Shown here: positions 16,792 to 25,299 of the stretch, piece after piece | Position numbering within the stretch: position 1 is the stretch's first letter | How the letters are laid out: every line of letters starts with the position of its first letter | Assembly (NCBI GenBank): GCA_016712345.1 | Contig: JADJRH010000011.1 | Location: 496,001-560,000 of the forward strand | DNA length: 64,000 bases | Direction: 5' to 3' | DNA from: Polyangiaceae bacterium | Lineage (GTDB): Bacteria > Myxococcota_A > Polyangia > Polyangiales > Polyangiaceae | The notes under the pieces: generated by a model | What the model saw: the letters and a program-made list of their open reading frames with translations, nothing else | What the model was told of the DNA's origin: nothing | Databases searched by the model: none | Program-made: the position numbers and the translations under genes

Positions 16792-18498
16792 CTATTTGAG
16801 CATCAGCCGCTTGGAACGCTGATTTTCGTAGAGCGATGAAGGCTCCAGGTCGGCGCCTTGATTTTGACCTTCCACATAATCTACCGGTTCTGTTCCGGTA
16901 AACATGGGAAGCGGAGATTCTGTCACGACAGACAGATCTTGGGTGCCGATAATATACCCAACCCCAAATTGCATGGACCGAAGCATCCCTTTGCCGCGCA
17001 CATTCCAAAACACATTTTGTGTCCCGGTGTGTCCCGCGCCCGTGCTTTCACCGTTGCGGTTGATGGTAGAAAATCCATCGTCAAACGTGGATGAGTCTAC
17101 CAAGTTCGCCGTTGCGAGGGAATGGTGATACTCCCCCAAACTTGTAAACCCGGTGGAGTTTTGGTCGGCATACGCTTTTCCACCCGAGCTTTCTACCCGC
17201 AACAAAACGCACCCGGTGGTGCCAAACCCCCAGTTTTGTATAAAATTGTGCCGGCCGTTTTTGGCCACCGAGTCCACCGTCAGCACTTCACTGCTGCGCT
17301 GAACTTCAAACAGGTAACCATTGCCACCCGGGCCTCTATGCTGCGGTAAACCCAGTGTGACATGATCCACTGTCACACGCTTTGATTCTCGAACAAGAAT
17401 GCCACCTGACAAGAGGTGCGCACCCGCACCGTCGCCGCTTGTGGGCGCTTGGGGAGAAACAAAGCTCTCCACGTTTTTAATATACCCGTCTCTCACGTGG
17501 GCCATTTCAATAACGTGGCTGCGCGTTTGGGCCCACGCCTCTTCCCACGAAGCCGCGTTGGCAACGCCCAACGACTCTACCCCCACGTGGTCAATCATTC
17601 CCGAAACGCGCCTGACCGATGCGCTGTCGCGCGTTTTTAATGTGTACCTCAGCGGAACATCAACGGTCAAAACCGCGGGACTCACCGCTGTGTTGACATC
17701 GATCACTGTCCGGCGAAAAAACGTTTGCCACGTGCCGTTAAACGCCTGCCACGTGCCCGTCATCCCATGTTCTTCTATAAATTCAGGCGAGATGACAAAG
17801 CCAATGTCCACGTCGTCCCCTGGGGTAAACCCCGACGCATCTTCAACCTGAAGCGTTGTTTGACGAGCCTCCCCATTGGCGGCAAGCAACGTTTCTGTTG
17901 GGTAGGTTACCTGACCGTCAAACAAGATGTGAGCGGTGTCGCTGATCCCCTGTGTTTTGGTAAAATACAGCTGCGTTTGCTGCGCGCCTTCACCTTGCAA
18001 AACAACATGGGAAGAGTGGATCACAAGCTGACCGTCCACCCGAAAAAGCCCCATGGGAAGATGAACAATGCCACCTCCCGCCGTTTCCGCCTCACCTATC
18101 GCGTTTTGAAGGGCCTGCGTGCTGTCGGCCATCCCGGTGGGATCCAACCCGGCCGATACCGCAAAAATGGGTAGATCTTCGGCCAGCGGCGGCGCCCCGT
18201 ATTCAAAACCGGCGTACGAAAAATCGTGCAAAAAATGGCCCTCCGCGTCTTCAAACGTGGAGTTCCAGTCAGGCGGGTAGAGCGCGCTGTGCCATGGACC
18301 ACCGGAAGCACCCCCCGAACCCCCGGTGGAAAGGCCGCCTGTTCCACTCGTGACTGTGGACGTGGCCCCCGCCGCTCCACCCGTTTCACCGGTTGTGGAA
18401 GCGGTTGTTTCCGAAGGGCCACACCCGACAAAAATCGCCACCGTCACCACGGGTAGAGCTATCCCGCGCACAGTGGAAAGGCGGCTTTCGGCGCTCAT
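16792..18498 (-). CDS. Lipoprotein with right-handed beta-helix (pectate-lyase-like) fold
   Basis: 568 residues. The lipobox FVGC (Cys26) is followed by a Gly/Ser/Thr linker to about 70. The rest has the features of a pectate-lyase/GH28-type parallel beta-helix: a start block DPTGMADSTQALQNAIGEAE and GGGIVHLPMGLFRV, then repeated short strands and turns such as HVVLQGEG and KRVTVDHVTLG. Such proteins bind or cleave polysaccharide at the cell surface; catalytic residues cannot be identified from sequence alone. Its ATG overlaps the stop of the upstream FKBP gene (ATGA). Confidence 0.75.
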   Translation of the reverse strand: MSAESRLSTVRGIALPVVTVAIFVGCGPSETTASTTGETGGAAGATSTVTSGTGGLSTGGSGGASGGPWHSALYPPDWNSTFEDAEGHFLHDFSYAGFEYGAPPLAEDLPIFAVSAGLDPTGMADSTQALQNAIGEAETAGGGIVHLPMGLFRVDGQLVIHSSHVVLQGEGAQQTQLYFTKTQGISDTAHILFDGQVTYPTETLLAANGEARQTTLQVEDASGFTPGDDVDIGFVISPEFIEEHGMTGTWQAFNGTWQTFFRRTVIDVNTAVSPAVLTVDVPLRYTLKTRDSASVRRVSGMIDHVGVESLGVANAASWEEAWAQTRSHVIEMAHVRDGYIKNVESFVSPQAPTSGDGAGAHLLSGGILVRESKRVTVDHVTLGLPQHRGPGGNGYLFEVQRSSEVLTVDSVAKNGRHNFIQNWGFGTTGCVLLRVESSGGKAYADQNSTGFTSLGEYHHSLATANLVDSSTFDDGFSTINRNGESTGAGHTGTQNVFWNVRGKGMLRSMQFGVGYIIGTQDLSVVTESPLPMFTGTEPVDYVEGQNQGADLEPSSLYENQRSKRLMLK

Positions 18499-18830
18499 CC
18501 AACGCCGAGCAGTTCAACTTCGAAAACGAGGGTGGAATTGGGCGGAATCAAACCACCGCCCACGTCGCGACTACCGTAGGCGAGGTGGGGAGGAATGGTC
18601 AGCTTGCGCTTGCCCCCCACTTTCATACCGGCAACCCCCTGGTCCCAGCCTTTAATGACCTGGCCCGCGCCCAACCCAAACTGAAAAGGTTTTCCTCGGT
18701 CAAGGGAAGAATCAAACTTCTTCCCGTTGAGCAGCGTGCCCGTGTAGTGAACGCTCACGCGCTGGCCCGCTTTTGCCTCGGCGCCGGTGCCCAATTGCAG
18801 ATCTTCAACCAAAAGTTCGGTAACGCTCAT
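18495..18830 (-). CDS. FKBP-type peptidyl-prolyl isomerase
   Basis: 111 residues from ATG 18830. A longer frame from 19013 adds 61 residues with no domain and runs into a repeat, so it is not used. The protein is one complete FKBP domain: VSVHYTGTLLNGKKFDSS, GKPFQFGLGAGQVIKGWDQG, MKVGGKRKLTIPPHLAYG and PPNSTLVFEVELL, holding the usual aromatic pocket residues. It should catalyse cis/trans isomerisation of prolyl bonds in the cytosol, since no signal peptide is present. The stop overlaps the start of the beta-helix lipoprotein, an unusual partnership that suggests joint translation. Confidence 0.95.
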   Translation of the reverse strand: MSVTELLVEDLQLGTGAEAKAGQRVSVHYTGTLLNGKKFDSSLDRGKPFQFGLGAGQVIKGWDQGVAGMKVGGKRKLTIPPHLAYGSRDVGGGLIPPNSTLVFEVELLGVG

Positions 18831-19120
18831 ACGTTGGCAAAACACCGTCCGCGTGGCCGCGTCAATTGAATTTGAAACCGGAAGCATTCCTCGCTTGTAC
18901 GCTTGGCGACTCCGGGTCAACCAAAACGTTCCAGTCACCGGTCTCGCCGGTCTCACGTTTTCGTCCCGAATGCCGTGGCCACAGAACTCCATGTAGAGAA
19001 CCTGAAGCGCCACGCTTTTCGCCTTTCCATGAGGCGACGGGCAAGGGTGGCCCCAGCCTTACGACAAGACCTGAAACCGTCGTTCGCAAAATGTCGTGGC
19101 TGTTATCGATTGATTTGGGA
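18831..19120. repeat. Non-coding gap with a decayed copy of the dispersed repeat
   Basis: From 18936 to about 19090 the sequence keeps islands of the 297-bp repeat in the same order: CACCGGTCTCGCCGG, then ACGTTTTCGT, then CGCCACGCTTTTCGC, then CAAGACCTGAAACCG. It is much more diverged than copies A and B. The region lies between the FKBP start and the stop of the next lipoprotein gene, so any FKBP promoter must be within or beside it. Confidence 0.6.
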
Positions 19121-20443
19121 CTAATCAGGCACAACGAGAGCGGCAATCGACGTGACATTCGTCACCTTGGGGTCTTCCCCCGGTATAACAGTGGTGCCGG
19201 TCACGCGCGCCCATTGGAGTTTGGCACCCGCCGCGTATAAAATTTCCGCGTCGGCGCCGTCGAGCCCGGTCACAACCACCGGCGCACTGGAGGGTAGGGC
19301 CGGCACATCCACCGTGATCGGATCGGACCATACACCCGCCGTTCGCCTTGAGAAATAAATTCCCTCTGTGTCAAACCCTCGCCACGCAACAAGCACATCT
19401 CCACCGGGTAGACCAATTGCAGCGGGCGCGTTTCCACTGATCGCGTTGGGGTGAATCTCACTCTCCAACTCCCAGCCATTTTGTGGAGTGACCAACTTGA
19501 CTGTACAGATATGACCGTCGCTCTTGCGAATGTAGAAGATCTCCAAGTCGTCGTCGGTGTTCACTACCATGGAAGGCGCAAGTGTGTTTACCACCGGAGA
19601 CGATGGAACCATTTGGGAAGGTGACCAAATACTGCCGGGCCCGGTTTTGACGCACATGTACACTTTCTCATCGGCGCCTGAATAAGCTGTGTACACACCG
19701 GCAACCCCGAATGGAACAAGAGTAGAAGCGCTTGGACCAAACGCGGTTGAACCCGGCAAACCGGCTGGAATGGCAGCCGACGGGCCAAACATCCCTGCTT
19801 CATATTGTAAGAAGCTGTGTTGATTAAACGGAGCCAGCACCGTCAGAAGGGTAGCCACCCCATGCGGCGCCAACGCGGGCCCGTCAATCGCCACCGAACC
19901 CATGGAGGTCAACGCTCCAAATCCCGCGGGTGTCCACTCCCCGTAGTAGAGTTCGTCGTCGCCCATGGGAGGATTGTTGGAAAGCCTTCGAAAAACGGCC
20001 AATGCGCTATTTCCAGTCCATGCGAGGGCGGCTTTCTTAAACTGAAGATTCAGCGTGGAGGTTCCCCATCCCGGCCCGGGATTCCACAAAGCGGCGGTTG
20101 CCAACGAATCTGGAATGCCTCCCGCGACAACCAACATTCGCGCGCCCGTGCTTCCCCCCGTTCCGGTGGATGTCGTGCCTCCGGTGCTCGATGAAGTGCT
20201 TCCGCTTTGTCCTCCAGTATTCCCTGCCGCCCCTGAGCTTGTTGAACTCGCTCCACCACTTCCACCCTGACCTGTGGAGCTTGATGAGGTAGACCCTCCC
20301 GCGCCTCCCCCCGTGCCCGACGTTGTGGAGGAAGACAGACTGTCATCGGAACATCCCACGAGTGAAACCAACGCGGCTGAAAAAAACGCGGAGACTTGGT
20401 GAAGCTTGGAAAAAAGACGTTGCCCGCACATACCCGCGAGCAT
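19121..20443 (-). CDS. Lipoprotein, probable beta-propeller-like surface protein
   Basis: 440 residues. The lipobox LVGC (Cys31) is followed by a Ser/Thr/Gly linker to about residue 103. Beyond that the sequence has spaced strands with short Asp/Gly turns (for example ALAWTGNSALAVFRR, ELYYGEWTPAG, MVVNTDDDLEIFYIR, GIYFSRRTAGVWSDP), which resemble sialidase-like or WD-type propeller blades. I cannot assign a family. The true start may be the Met at residue 5. It is divergent from the metallophosphoesterase, with about 160 bases between them. Confidence 0.7.
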   Translation of the reverse strand: MLAGMCGQRLFSKLHQVSAFFSAALVSLVGCSDDSLSSSTTSGTGGGAGGSTSSSSTGQGGSGGASSTSSGAAGNTGGQSGSTSSSTGGTTSTGTGGSTGARMLVVAGGIPDSLATAALWNPGPGWGTSTLNLQFKKAALAWTGNSALAVFRRLSNNPPMGDDELYYGEWTPAGFGALTSMGSVAIDGPALAPHGVATLLTVLAPFNQHSFLQYEAGMFGPSAAIPAGLPGSTAFGPSASTLVPFGVAGVYTAYSGADEKVYMCVKTGPGSIWSPSQMVPSSPVVNTLAPSMVVNTDDDLEIFYIRKSDGHICTVKLVTPQNGWELESEIHPNAISGNAPAAIGLPGGDVLVAWRGFDTEGIYFSRRTAGVWSDPITVDVPALPSSAPVVVTGLDGADAEILYAAGAKLQWARVTGTTVIPGEDPKVTNVTSIAALVVPD

Positions 20444-20601
20444 TGTGGCGACGGCGGGCGGCGGTCAAGCGTCTTTTCATGGGTAACTGCCAAAAGCAGT
20501 GCGACGTTTCTTGTTTCTTTTGGTCACCGCTTTGCCGGCTGGCGTATCATGCAAACGGATCGCCTTCATGTCATGAGAGACTCAAACCGATTGGTGCTTT
20601 A

Positions 20602-21702
20602 GTGGCTATTCTCAGAGTGCTTGCTATTCCGGTGCTTTTGCTTTTTGTCGGCGCATGCTCCGACGAGAGCGATGTCTCCACTTCAACCACCGGCACCACA
20701 ACGTCCGCTTCAGGTTCCGGCGGCTCGGCAGGCGCCTCCACATCCGGTTCCACTTCCACGTCGTCGAGCGCGTCTGCGGGCGGTGCATCCACCACCGGAG
20801 GAGCGGGTGGAGGAGGGGGAGGGTTGGGGCACTCCACCCTCCGATTTGTGGCTTTGGGTGACGGGGGAGAAGGCAACCCGCTTCAGTACAAAGTGGCCCA
20901 AGCTGTAAAGGCCGTTTGTGAAGAGCGCGGAGGGTGCGAGTTTGCCCTGTACCTGGGCGACAACATCTATTTTTCAGGCGTAACGGGTGTGGATGATATC
21001 CAGTTTCAAACCAAGTTTGAAATGCCCTACGCGATCTTACCCTTTCGATTTTTTGTGGCACTTGGCAACCACGATTACGGCGGAAACGGCCTCGGGCTTG
21101 AATTTTGGAAAGCGCAGGCCCAGGTAGACTACACATTCCTCTCCCAAAAGTGGACCTTACCGTCAAGGTATTATGCTTTTCATACCCCGGATGAAGCGGG
21201 CGCGCCCAACACCGTTACGGCCGGTTTTTTCGCGATCGACACCAATGCCATTCTCTGGCTCGGCGACGATGATCAGCGCCAATGGCTCAAAGACGAAATC
21301 GCTCAGTCCAAAGGGTGGAAAGTGGCTTTTGGTCACCACCCCTACGTTTCCAACGGGAAACACGGTGTAGCCGGCAAATACGACGGTGTTGCCGGCAATC
21401 CTGTGTACTCAGGTGATACCATCAAGTCGTTCATGGAAGATGCCGTTTGTGGCCATATAGATGTGTACATCTGCGGCCACGACCACAACCGTGAATGGCT
21501 TCTGCCGACCTGCGGCACCGAGTTTATCGTGTCGGGAACGGCTGCAAAAACCGCGGCTCTTGCCAATCAGGGCCCGCTCAGTTTTTACAAAACCGATCAA
21601 AAAGGTGGGTTTTTGCTGGTTGAAATGTCGGAGTATAGCTTCTTGGGCACGTTCTACGATGAAGACGGCGTGCCTGAGTTTTCGAGGAGTTTCACCAAGT
21701 GA
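20602..21702 (+). CDS. Lipoprotein metallophosphoesterase (purple acid phosphatase-like)
   Basis: 366 residues from GTG 20602, the only start that gives a proper signal (VAILRVLAIPVLLLFVGAC, Cys19); the frame is open upstream but lacks a sensible signal peptide. After a Ser/Gly/Thr linker the calcineurin-like motifs appear in order: VALGDGGEGN, YLGDNIY, LGNHDYGG, GHHPYVSNGKHG and GHDHNREW. These hold the two metal ions. The family hydrolyses phosphate esters outside the cytoplasm, and the size fits the TRAP-type acid phosphatase group. The ribosome site is weak. The 3' end overlaps the convergent esterase gene by 11 bases. Confidence 0.88.
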   Translation: MAILRVLAIPVLLLFVGACSDESDVSTSTTGTTTSASGSGGSAGASTSGSTSTSSSASAGGASTTGGAGGGGGGLGHSTLRFVALGDGGEGNPLQYKVAQAVKAVCEERGGCEFALYLGDNIYFSGVTGVDDIQFQTKFEMPYAILPFRFFVALGNHDYGGNGLGLEFWKAQAQVDYTFLSQKWTLPSRYYAFHTPDEAGAPNTVTAGFFAIDTNAILWLGDDDQRQWLKDEIAQSKGWKVAFGHHPYVSNGKHGVAGKYDGVAGNPVYSGDTIKSFMEDAVCGHIDVYICGHDHNREWLLPTCGTEFIVSGTAAKTAALANQGPLSFYKTDQKGGFLLVEMSEYSFLGTFYDEDGVPEFSRSFTK

Positions 21703-22636
21703 GAGAGCAATAGTCAGGGAAGGATTCAGGTAGGGCTGTTTCGTACGGTTCGGGAGTTTGCCCAAACGGATGGTCTTTTAGAAATTGCCAGGCAGGCATG
21801 CGAATGTCAGACGGCACTGTGTGTTTTTTGTTGTGATTGCACACGAAGGCGAAGTGACCCGCGTCTTTCAGGCCCTGCGCGTACGCCAAACTCTGATCTT
21901 GGAATTTGATAATGACCACGTCTTCCGGCCCGCCGTGAACCACCATTGCCGGAAACAGATTGGTGGGATCTTGATCGGGCGGTGAGCCGATTTGCGCACC
22001 TGAAAACGTGACAACGCTGGCAATATACCCGGAGCGTCGCCACCCCACCTGGGTGGTGTTCATCGCGCCTGCGCTGAAACCCACACTGTGAATGTGCCGC
22101 AGGTCTACCCCGATCGAGTCGATAGCACAGGCGAGCACTTCGTCCATCACCCGCAGGTCACTCTCATCGGTTCCGCCGATGGTTAAATACCAGGGGAATT
22201 GGCCGGCATTTGGGTCATGCACAGGTGCTACCACCATGCCTCCCATCGCTTTGACATCATCGATCACCGCGCTGCCGAGAGCATACAAAGCGTCGGTGGG
22301 TTTGCCGCCGACGCCGTGCCAGAAGAAAACAATGGGACCGTCCAAATCCTTTGTAGCGTCACCCACCCACACGTTCACATCGCGGGCTTTTCCATCGGGT
22401 GAAACAGTGACAACCCCCTCCGCAAACGTTGGGCACGCCCCGGTGGGCTTGGGTAGAAAGTCAGAACTGGGTAGACCCGACGCGGGTTCACTCCCCGCCG
22501 AACCTCCCTGTCCACCCGCAGCGCCGCCGCCGCTTCCACCCCCGCCCGGGTTGGACGAAGTTTCAGAACTGTTGCCACAAGCGGCAAGGGCAATAGACAA
22601 AACCGCTCCGCCCCAAAAAGTAGCTGATGAACGCAT
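21692..22636 (-). CDS. Lipoprotein alpha/beta-hydrolase (esterase, poly-hydroxybutyrate depolymerase-like)
   Basis: 314 residues. The lipobox is LAAC (Cys20) and is followed by a Gly/Ser linker. The hydrolase core has IVFFWHGVGG (oxyanion region), the nucleophile elbow GFSAG, an acidic segment VHGGPEDVV and a late His (NHNKKH). The pattern matches the PHB-depolymerase/feruloyl-esterase-like group, which cleaves polymer or carbohydrate esters. AGGAG precedes the ATG inside the end of the GH31 gene, only four bases away, so the two form an operon. An extracellular ester substrate is likely, but its nature is unknown. Confidence 0.85.
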   Translation of the reverse strand: MRSSATFWGGAVLSIALAACGNSSETSSNPGGGGSGGGAAGGQGGSAGSEPASGLPSSDFLPKPTGACPTFAEGVVTVSPDGKARDVNVWVGDATKDLDGPIVFFWHGVGGKPTDALYALGSAVIDDVKAMGGMVVAPVHDPNAGQFPWYLTIGGTDESDLRVMDEVLACAIDSIGVDLRHIHSVGFSAGAMNTTQVGWRRSGYIASVVTFSGAQIGSPPDQDPTNLFPAMVVHGGPEDVVIIKFQDQSLAYAQGLKDAGHFAFVCNHNKKHTVPSDIRMPAWQFLKDHPFGQTPEPYETALPESFPDYCSLTW

Positions 22637-22640
22637 GATC

Positions 22641-24509
22641 TCACTCTCCTATAATGGTCTGTTCACCGTTGCCCTGCGGCACAAAAACCCACGCTGAACG
22701 GGTTGACGCTTCATAGAACCAGCCCGATTGCTGCGACTCCCAGGTGGCTCGATCTACCTGATCTACCAAATCAACCCCGTTGAGTTGAATATTGACAGGT
22801 GGCACATCGGCGCGAATGCGCACCAGCGTATCGCGCACCGCTCGGGTCATTTTGACTTCAAAACCGGTTTGCAGAACCGAAGTATCAAGGTCGGTTACCT
22901 GGTCATCCACATCGTAAAGAACAAACGACGTCTGGGTAGGTCCGGGGTACACAAGCAGGGTGAGCTTGTCTTTGTGGGCCGCCGTTCCAATGCCGGTCAC
23001 GTCGTCTGAAATGTGCATGGGAATGATGGCGCCGTTCTGTACGTAGAGCGGAATTTGCTCGTCGGCCGTGGCGTCTACCCCCACGAGCGTTTGGCCGCCG
23101 CTGATGGGATCAGTGTCAGGAGCCCACCAATTGTAATAGGCCATTGCCGGAGGTAGCGTTACGTCGCGAACGGCTGTGTCATCGAGAATGGGCGCCGCAA
23201 GAAACGCTTCACCCAGGTTAAATCGATAATCGCCGGGCCACTCACTTTCAGCTCCAATCGGCTGCAAAATCATGGGGCCGCCTTTGTAAGCTATCTGAGC
23301 CAAGCTGTAAAAGAAGGGCACCAACTCATGGTGAAGTTTAGACCAATAACGGTATACCGCGGTAACCTCGTTTGCTTTGTCTGGGAAGGTCCACGGTGTC
23401 AGGTTGGCTCGCCCATGAAGCTGCATAAACGGCGACAACCCACCGAGAGCCGTCCACTTCATGAAATTGGTGGCGTTGAGCGGAATTTCAGGCCCCAGTA
23501 AATCGAGATCATCCCGATCGAGATAGCCGCCGATGTCTGACCCCAACACGGCATATCCACCCGCAGCCGATCGAAACATGTGATCGAGCACGTCCACAAT
23601 GCCTACCCAATCGCGGCGATTATCACCCATCCAACACACAGGGGCATGTTCAGGCCGGGCGTGAAAGCGGGGAGTTAACCCGTACGATGTGTCCCAAGCC
23701 CGCACCATGGTGGTAAACTCGTTGCCCCGCTTGTGTTGACCATAAGCCAAAAAATCGCGGTAATAAGCCTCGGAATACTCCTGATGGGCAACCTCCCCTT
23801 TTGCGGTGAGGACTGTGTCGCCCTTCACGTAGCTGTCCCCGAAGTCGAGTTTATACCCGTCAATTCCGGCATTCAGCACTTCATCCTGTTGGGCGTGCCA
23901 CCATGCCGCGGCTTTGGGGTTAAAAAAGTCAACCGACGCGCCTTTGCCTTTCCACCAATTGTAGTCAGTCCCCTCGTTGACGTAATAGCCGCAGTTATAC
24001 CCCTCATCGTAGTTGGGGGATGGGTTTGTGTACGCGTCGCCGCCTTCTTCAAGGTCAAACGATGTAGAATTTACAAACTGCGTGATCCAAAGCACAACCT
24101 TCACATTTTGGTTGTGCATGTCTGACACAAGTTTATCAAAATTGGGATAACGCGTGGGGTTTGGAATAAACGTGTTGTAATTGGTTTCCCATGGGCTGTC
24201 GAGAACCACAGCCCCCACAGGAATGTCACGATCGATAAACCCTTGCACAAATTCGTACGTGTCGGGTCCGTCGGAGATGTCTTTGGAGATCCACGGTTCA
24301 AACGCCCATCGAGGAGTATAACGAACCGGCTCGGCAATCACATCGTCGGCCCCGGGAGGATTGCACGCGGCGCTTGCGCCCGAGCCGCCCGACCCGCCTG
24401 AACCACCGTTTCCACCTGTGGATGTACCAGTTGTGGTGGTGGATTCTTGGTCGTTACAGGCGGCGAGCGCCGCCGCCGCCAGGAGAAGCATATAGGTTAG
24501 GCGAGCCAT
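22641..24509 (-). CDS. Glycoside hydrolase family 31 lipoprotein
   Basis: 622 residues. The lipobox LAAC (Cys18) is followed by a short Gly/Ser linker. The GH31 (alpha/beta)8 barrel is clear: RYTPRWAFEPWISKD, VVLDSPWETNY, the nucleophile in DGYKLDFGD, and SDIGGYL further on. C-terminal strands (PLYVQNGAIIP, KDKLTLLVYPG) form the usual beta-sandwich. Family members cleave alpha-glucosides, alpha-xylosides or related links. The lipid anchor places it outside the cytoplasm. It is transcribed with the downstream esterase, suggesting joint breakdown of a decorated polysaccharide. Confidence 0.9.
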   Translation of the reverse strand: MARLTYMLLLAAAALAACNDQESTTTTGTSTGGNGGSGGSGGSGASAACNPPGADDVIAEPVRYTPRWAFEPWISKDISDGPDTYEFVQGFIDRDIPVGAVVLDSPWETNYNTFIPNPTRYPNFDKLVSDMHNQNVKVVLWITQFVNSTSFDLEEGGDAYTNPSPNYDEGYNCGYYVNEGTDYNWWKGKGASVDFFNPKAAAWWHAQQDEVLNAGIDGYKLDFGDSYVKGDTVLTAKGEVAHQEYSEAYYRDFLAYGQHKRGNEFTTMVRAWDTSYGLTPRFHARPEHAPVCWMGDNRRDWVGIVDVLDHMFRSAAGGYAVLGSDIGGYLDRDDLDLLGPEIPLNATNFMKWTALGGLSPFMQLHGRANLTPWTFPDKANEVTAVYRYWSKLHHELVPFFYSLAQIAYKGGPMILQPIGAESEWPGDYRFNLGEAFLAAPILDDTAVRDVTLPPAMAYYNWWAPDTDPISGGQTLVGVDATADEQIPLYVQNGAIIPMHISDDVTGIGTAAHKDKLTLLVYPGPTQTSFVLYDVDDQVTDLDTSVLQTGFEVKMTRAVRDTLVRIRADVPPVNIQLNGVDLVDQVDRATWESQQSGWFYEASTRSAWVFVPQGNGEQTIIGE

Positions 24510-24657
24510 GAAAGGCGCAGCTTACCTTTATTTTCTTTTTCAGAAAAGGGCTAATCCGCGCCGCTACCCACCTGAACTCTGTGCAACAGCCCCCCAAGCC
24601 ACACGCTGTGCGAGGCTCGGCAACAGTCACGGCACGACGTGCAAAGACGCGGGGCGC

Positions 24658-25260
24658 CTACCCGCAGATATCTGTTTTTTCGCAAATGTCGAGCGTGACA
24701 GTGCCCGCGTAGCTCTCGGTGGCTGTTTGGAAGGCGTATTTGACAGTGACCGACATTGCATCGATCGTTACAAATTCGATCTCACCTGTCGCAGCGTCCA
24801 TGGCGCCCATTGGACCCGTGGGCATGAATGTGACACTCAGGTCTGGATTGCCGCCGGATACCCATTTGTCACCGGCTTTTGCCGAGGCGAGATCTCCCGG
24901 GTAGAAGTAGAAACGCGCGATGGGTTCGGCCGCCAACGCCGCACCACACGCGGTTGTAACACCGATCTGCGCTTCAATCGCAGGGCCATCGTTGGGGGCA
25001 CACGCGTTTTCAATAAAACCTGAATCGACGAGCGACATGGGGGCGCCGCCGGTGCCCGTGGTGGTGCTTCCCGCCGAACCTCCCGAACCTCCAGTGGTTG
25101 TGCCGCCGGCAGAACCGCCGCTTCCACCTGTGGAGGTGGAACCCGCTGAACCTGCATTTCCCGCTGTTCCACCTTCACCCCCGCCGCCGTCGTCGCAGGC
25201 GACAAGTGCAAACGGAAGGGCGAGTATAAAAAGTGCTGTGTACTTTGTTATAAAAGCCAT
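24658..25260 (-). CDS. Small lipoprotein of unknown function
   Basis: 200 residues from ATG 25260, chosen because AAGGAG sits about nine bases upstream; an earlier in-frame start at 25284 has none. The lipobox is LVAC (Cys22), then a Gly/Ser/Thr linker to about 75. The remaining 120 residues are strand-rich with a conserved-looking FIENACAPNDGPAIEAQIG segment and a C-terminal CEKTDIC. Two or three Cys may form a disulfide. I do not recognise the family. It lies 38 bases downstream of the malic enzyme gene, on the same strand. Confidence 0.75.
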   Translation of the reverse strand: MAFITKYTALFILALPFALVACDDGGGGEGGTAGNAGSAGSTSTGGSGGSAGGTTTGGSGGSAGSTTTGTGGAPMSLVDSGFIENACAPNDGPAIEAQIGVTTACGAALAAEPIARFYFYPGDLASAKAGDKWVSGGNPDLSVTFMPTGPMGAMDAATGEIEFVTIDAMSVTVKYAFQTATESYAGTVTLDICEKTDICG

Positions 25261-25299
25261 GTGTAAGCTCCTTTCAAGAGACAACCCTTGAATGCTGAT

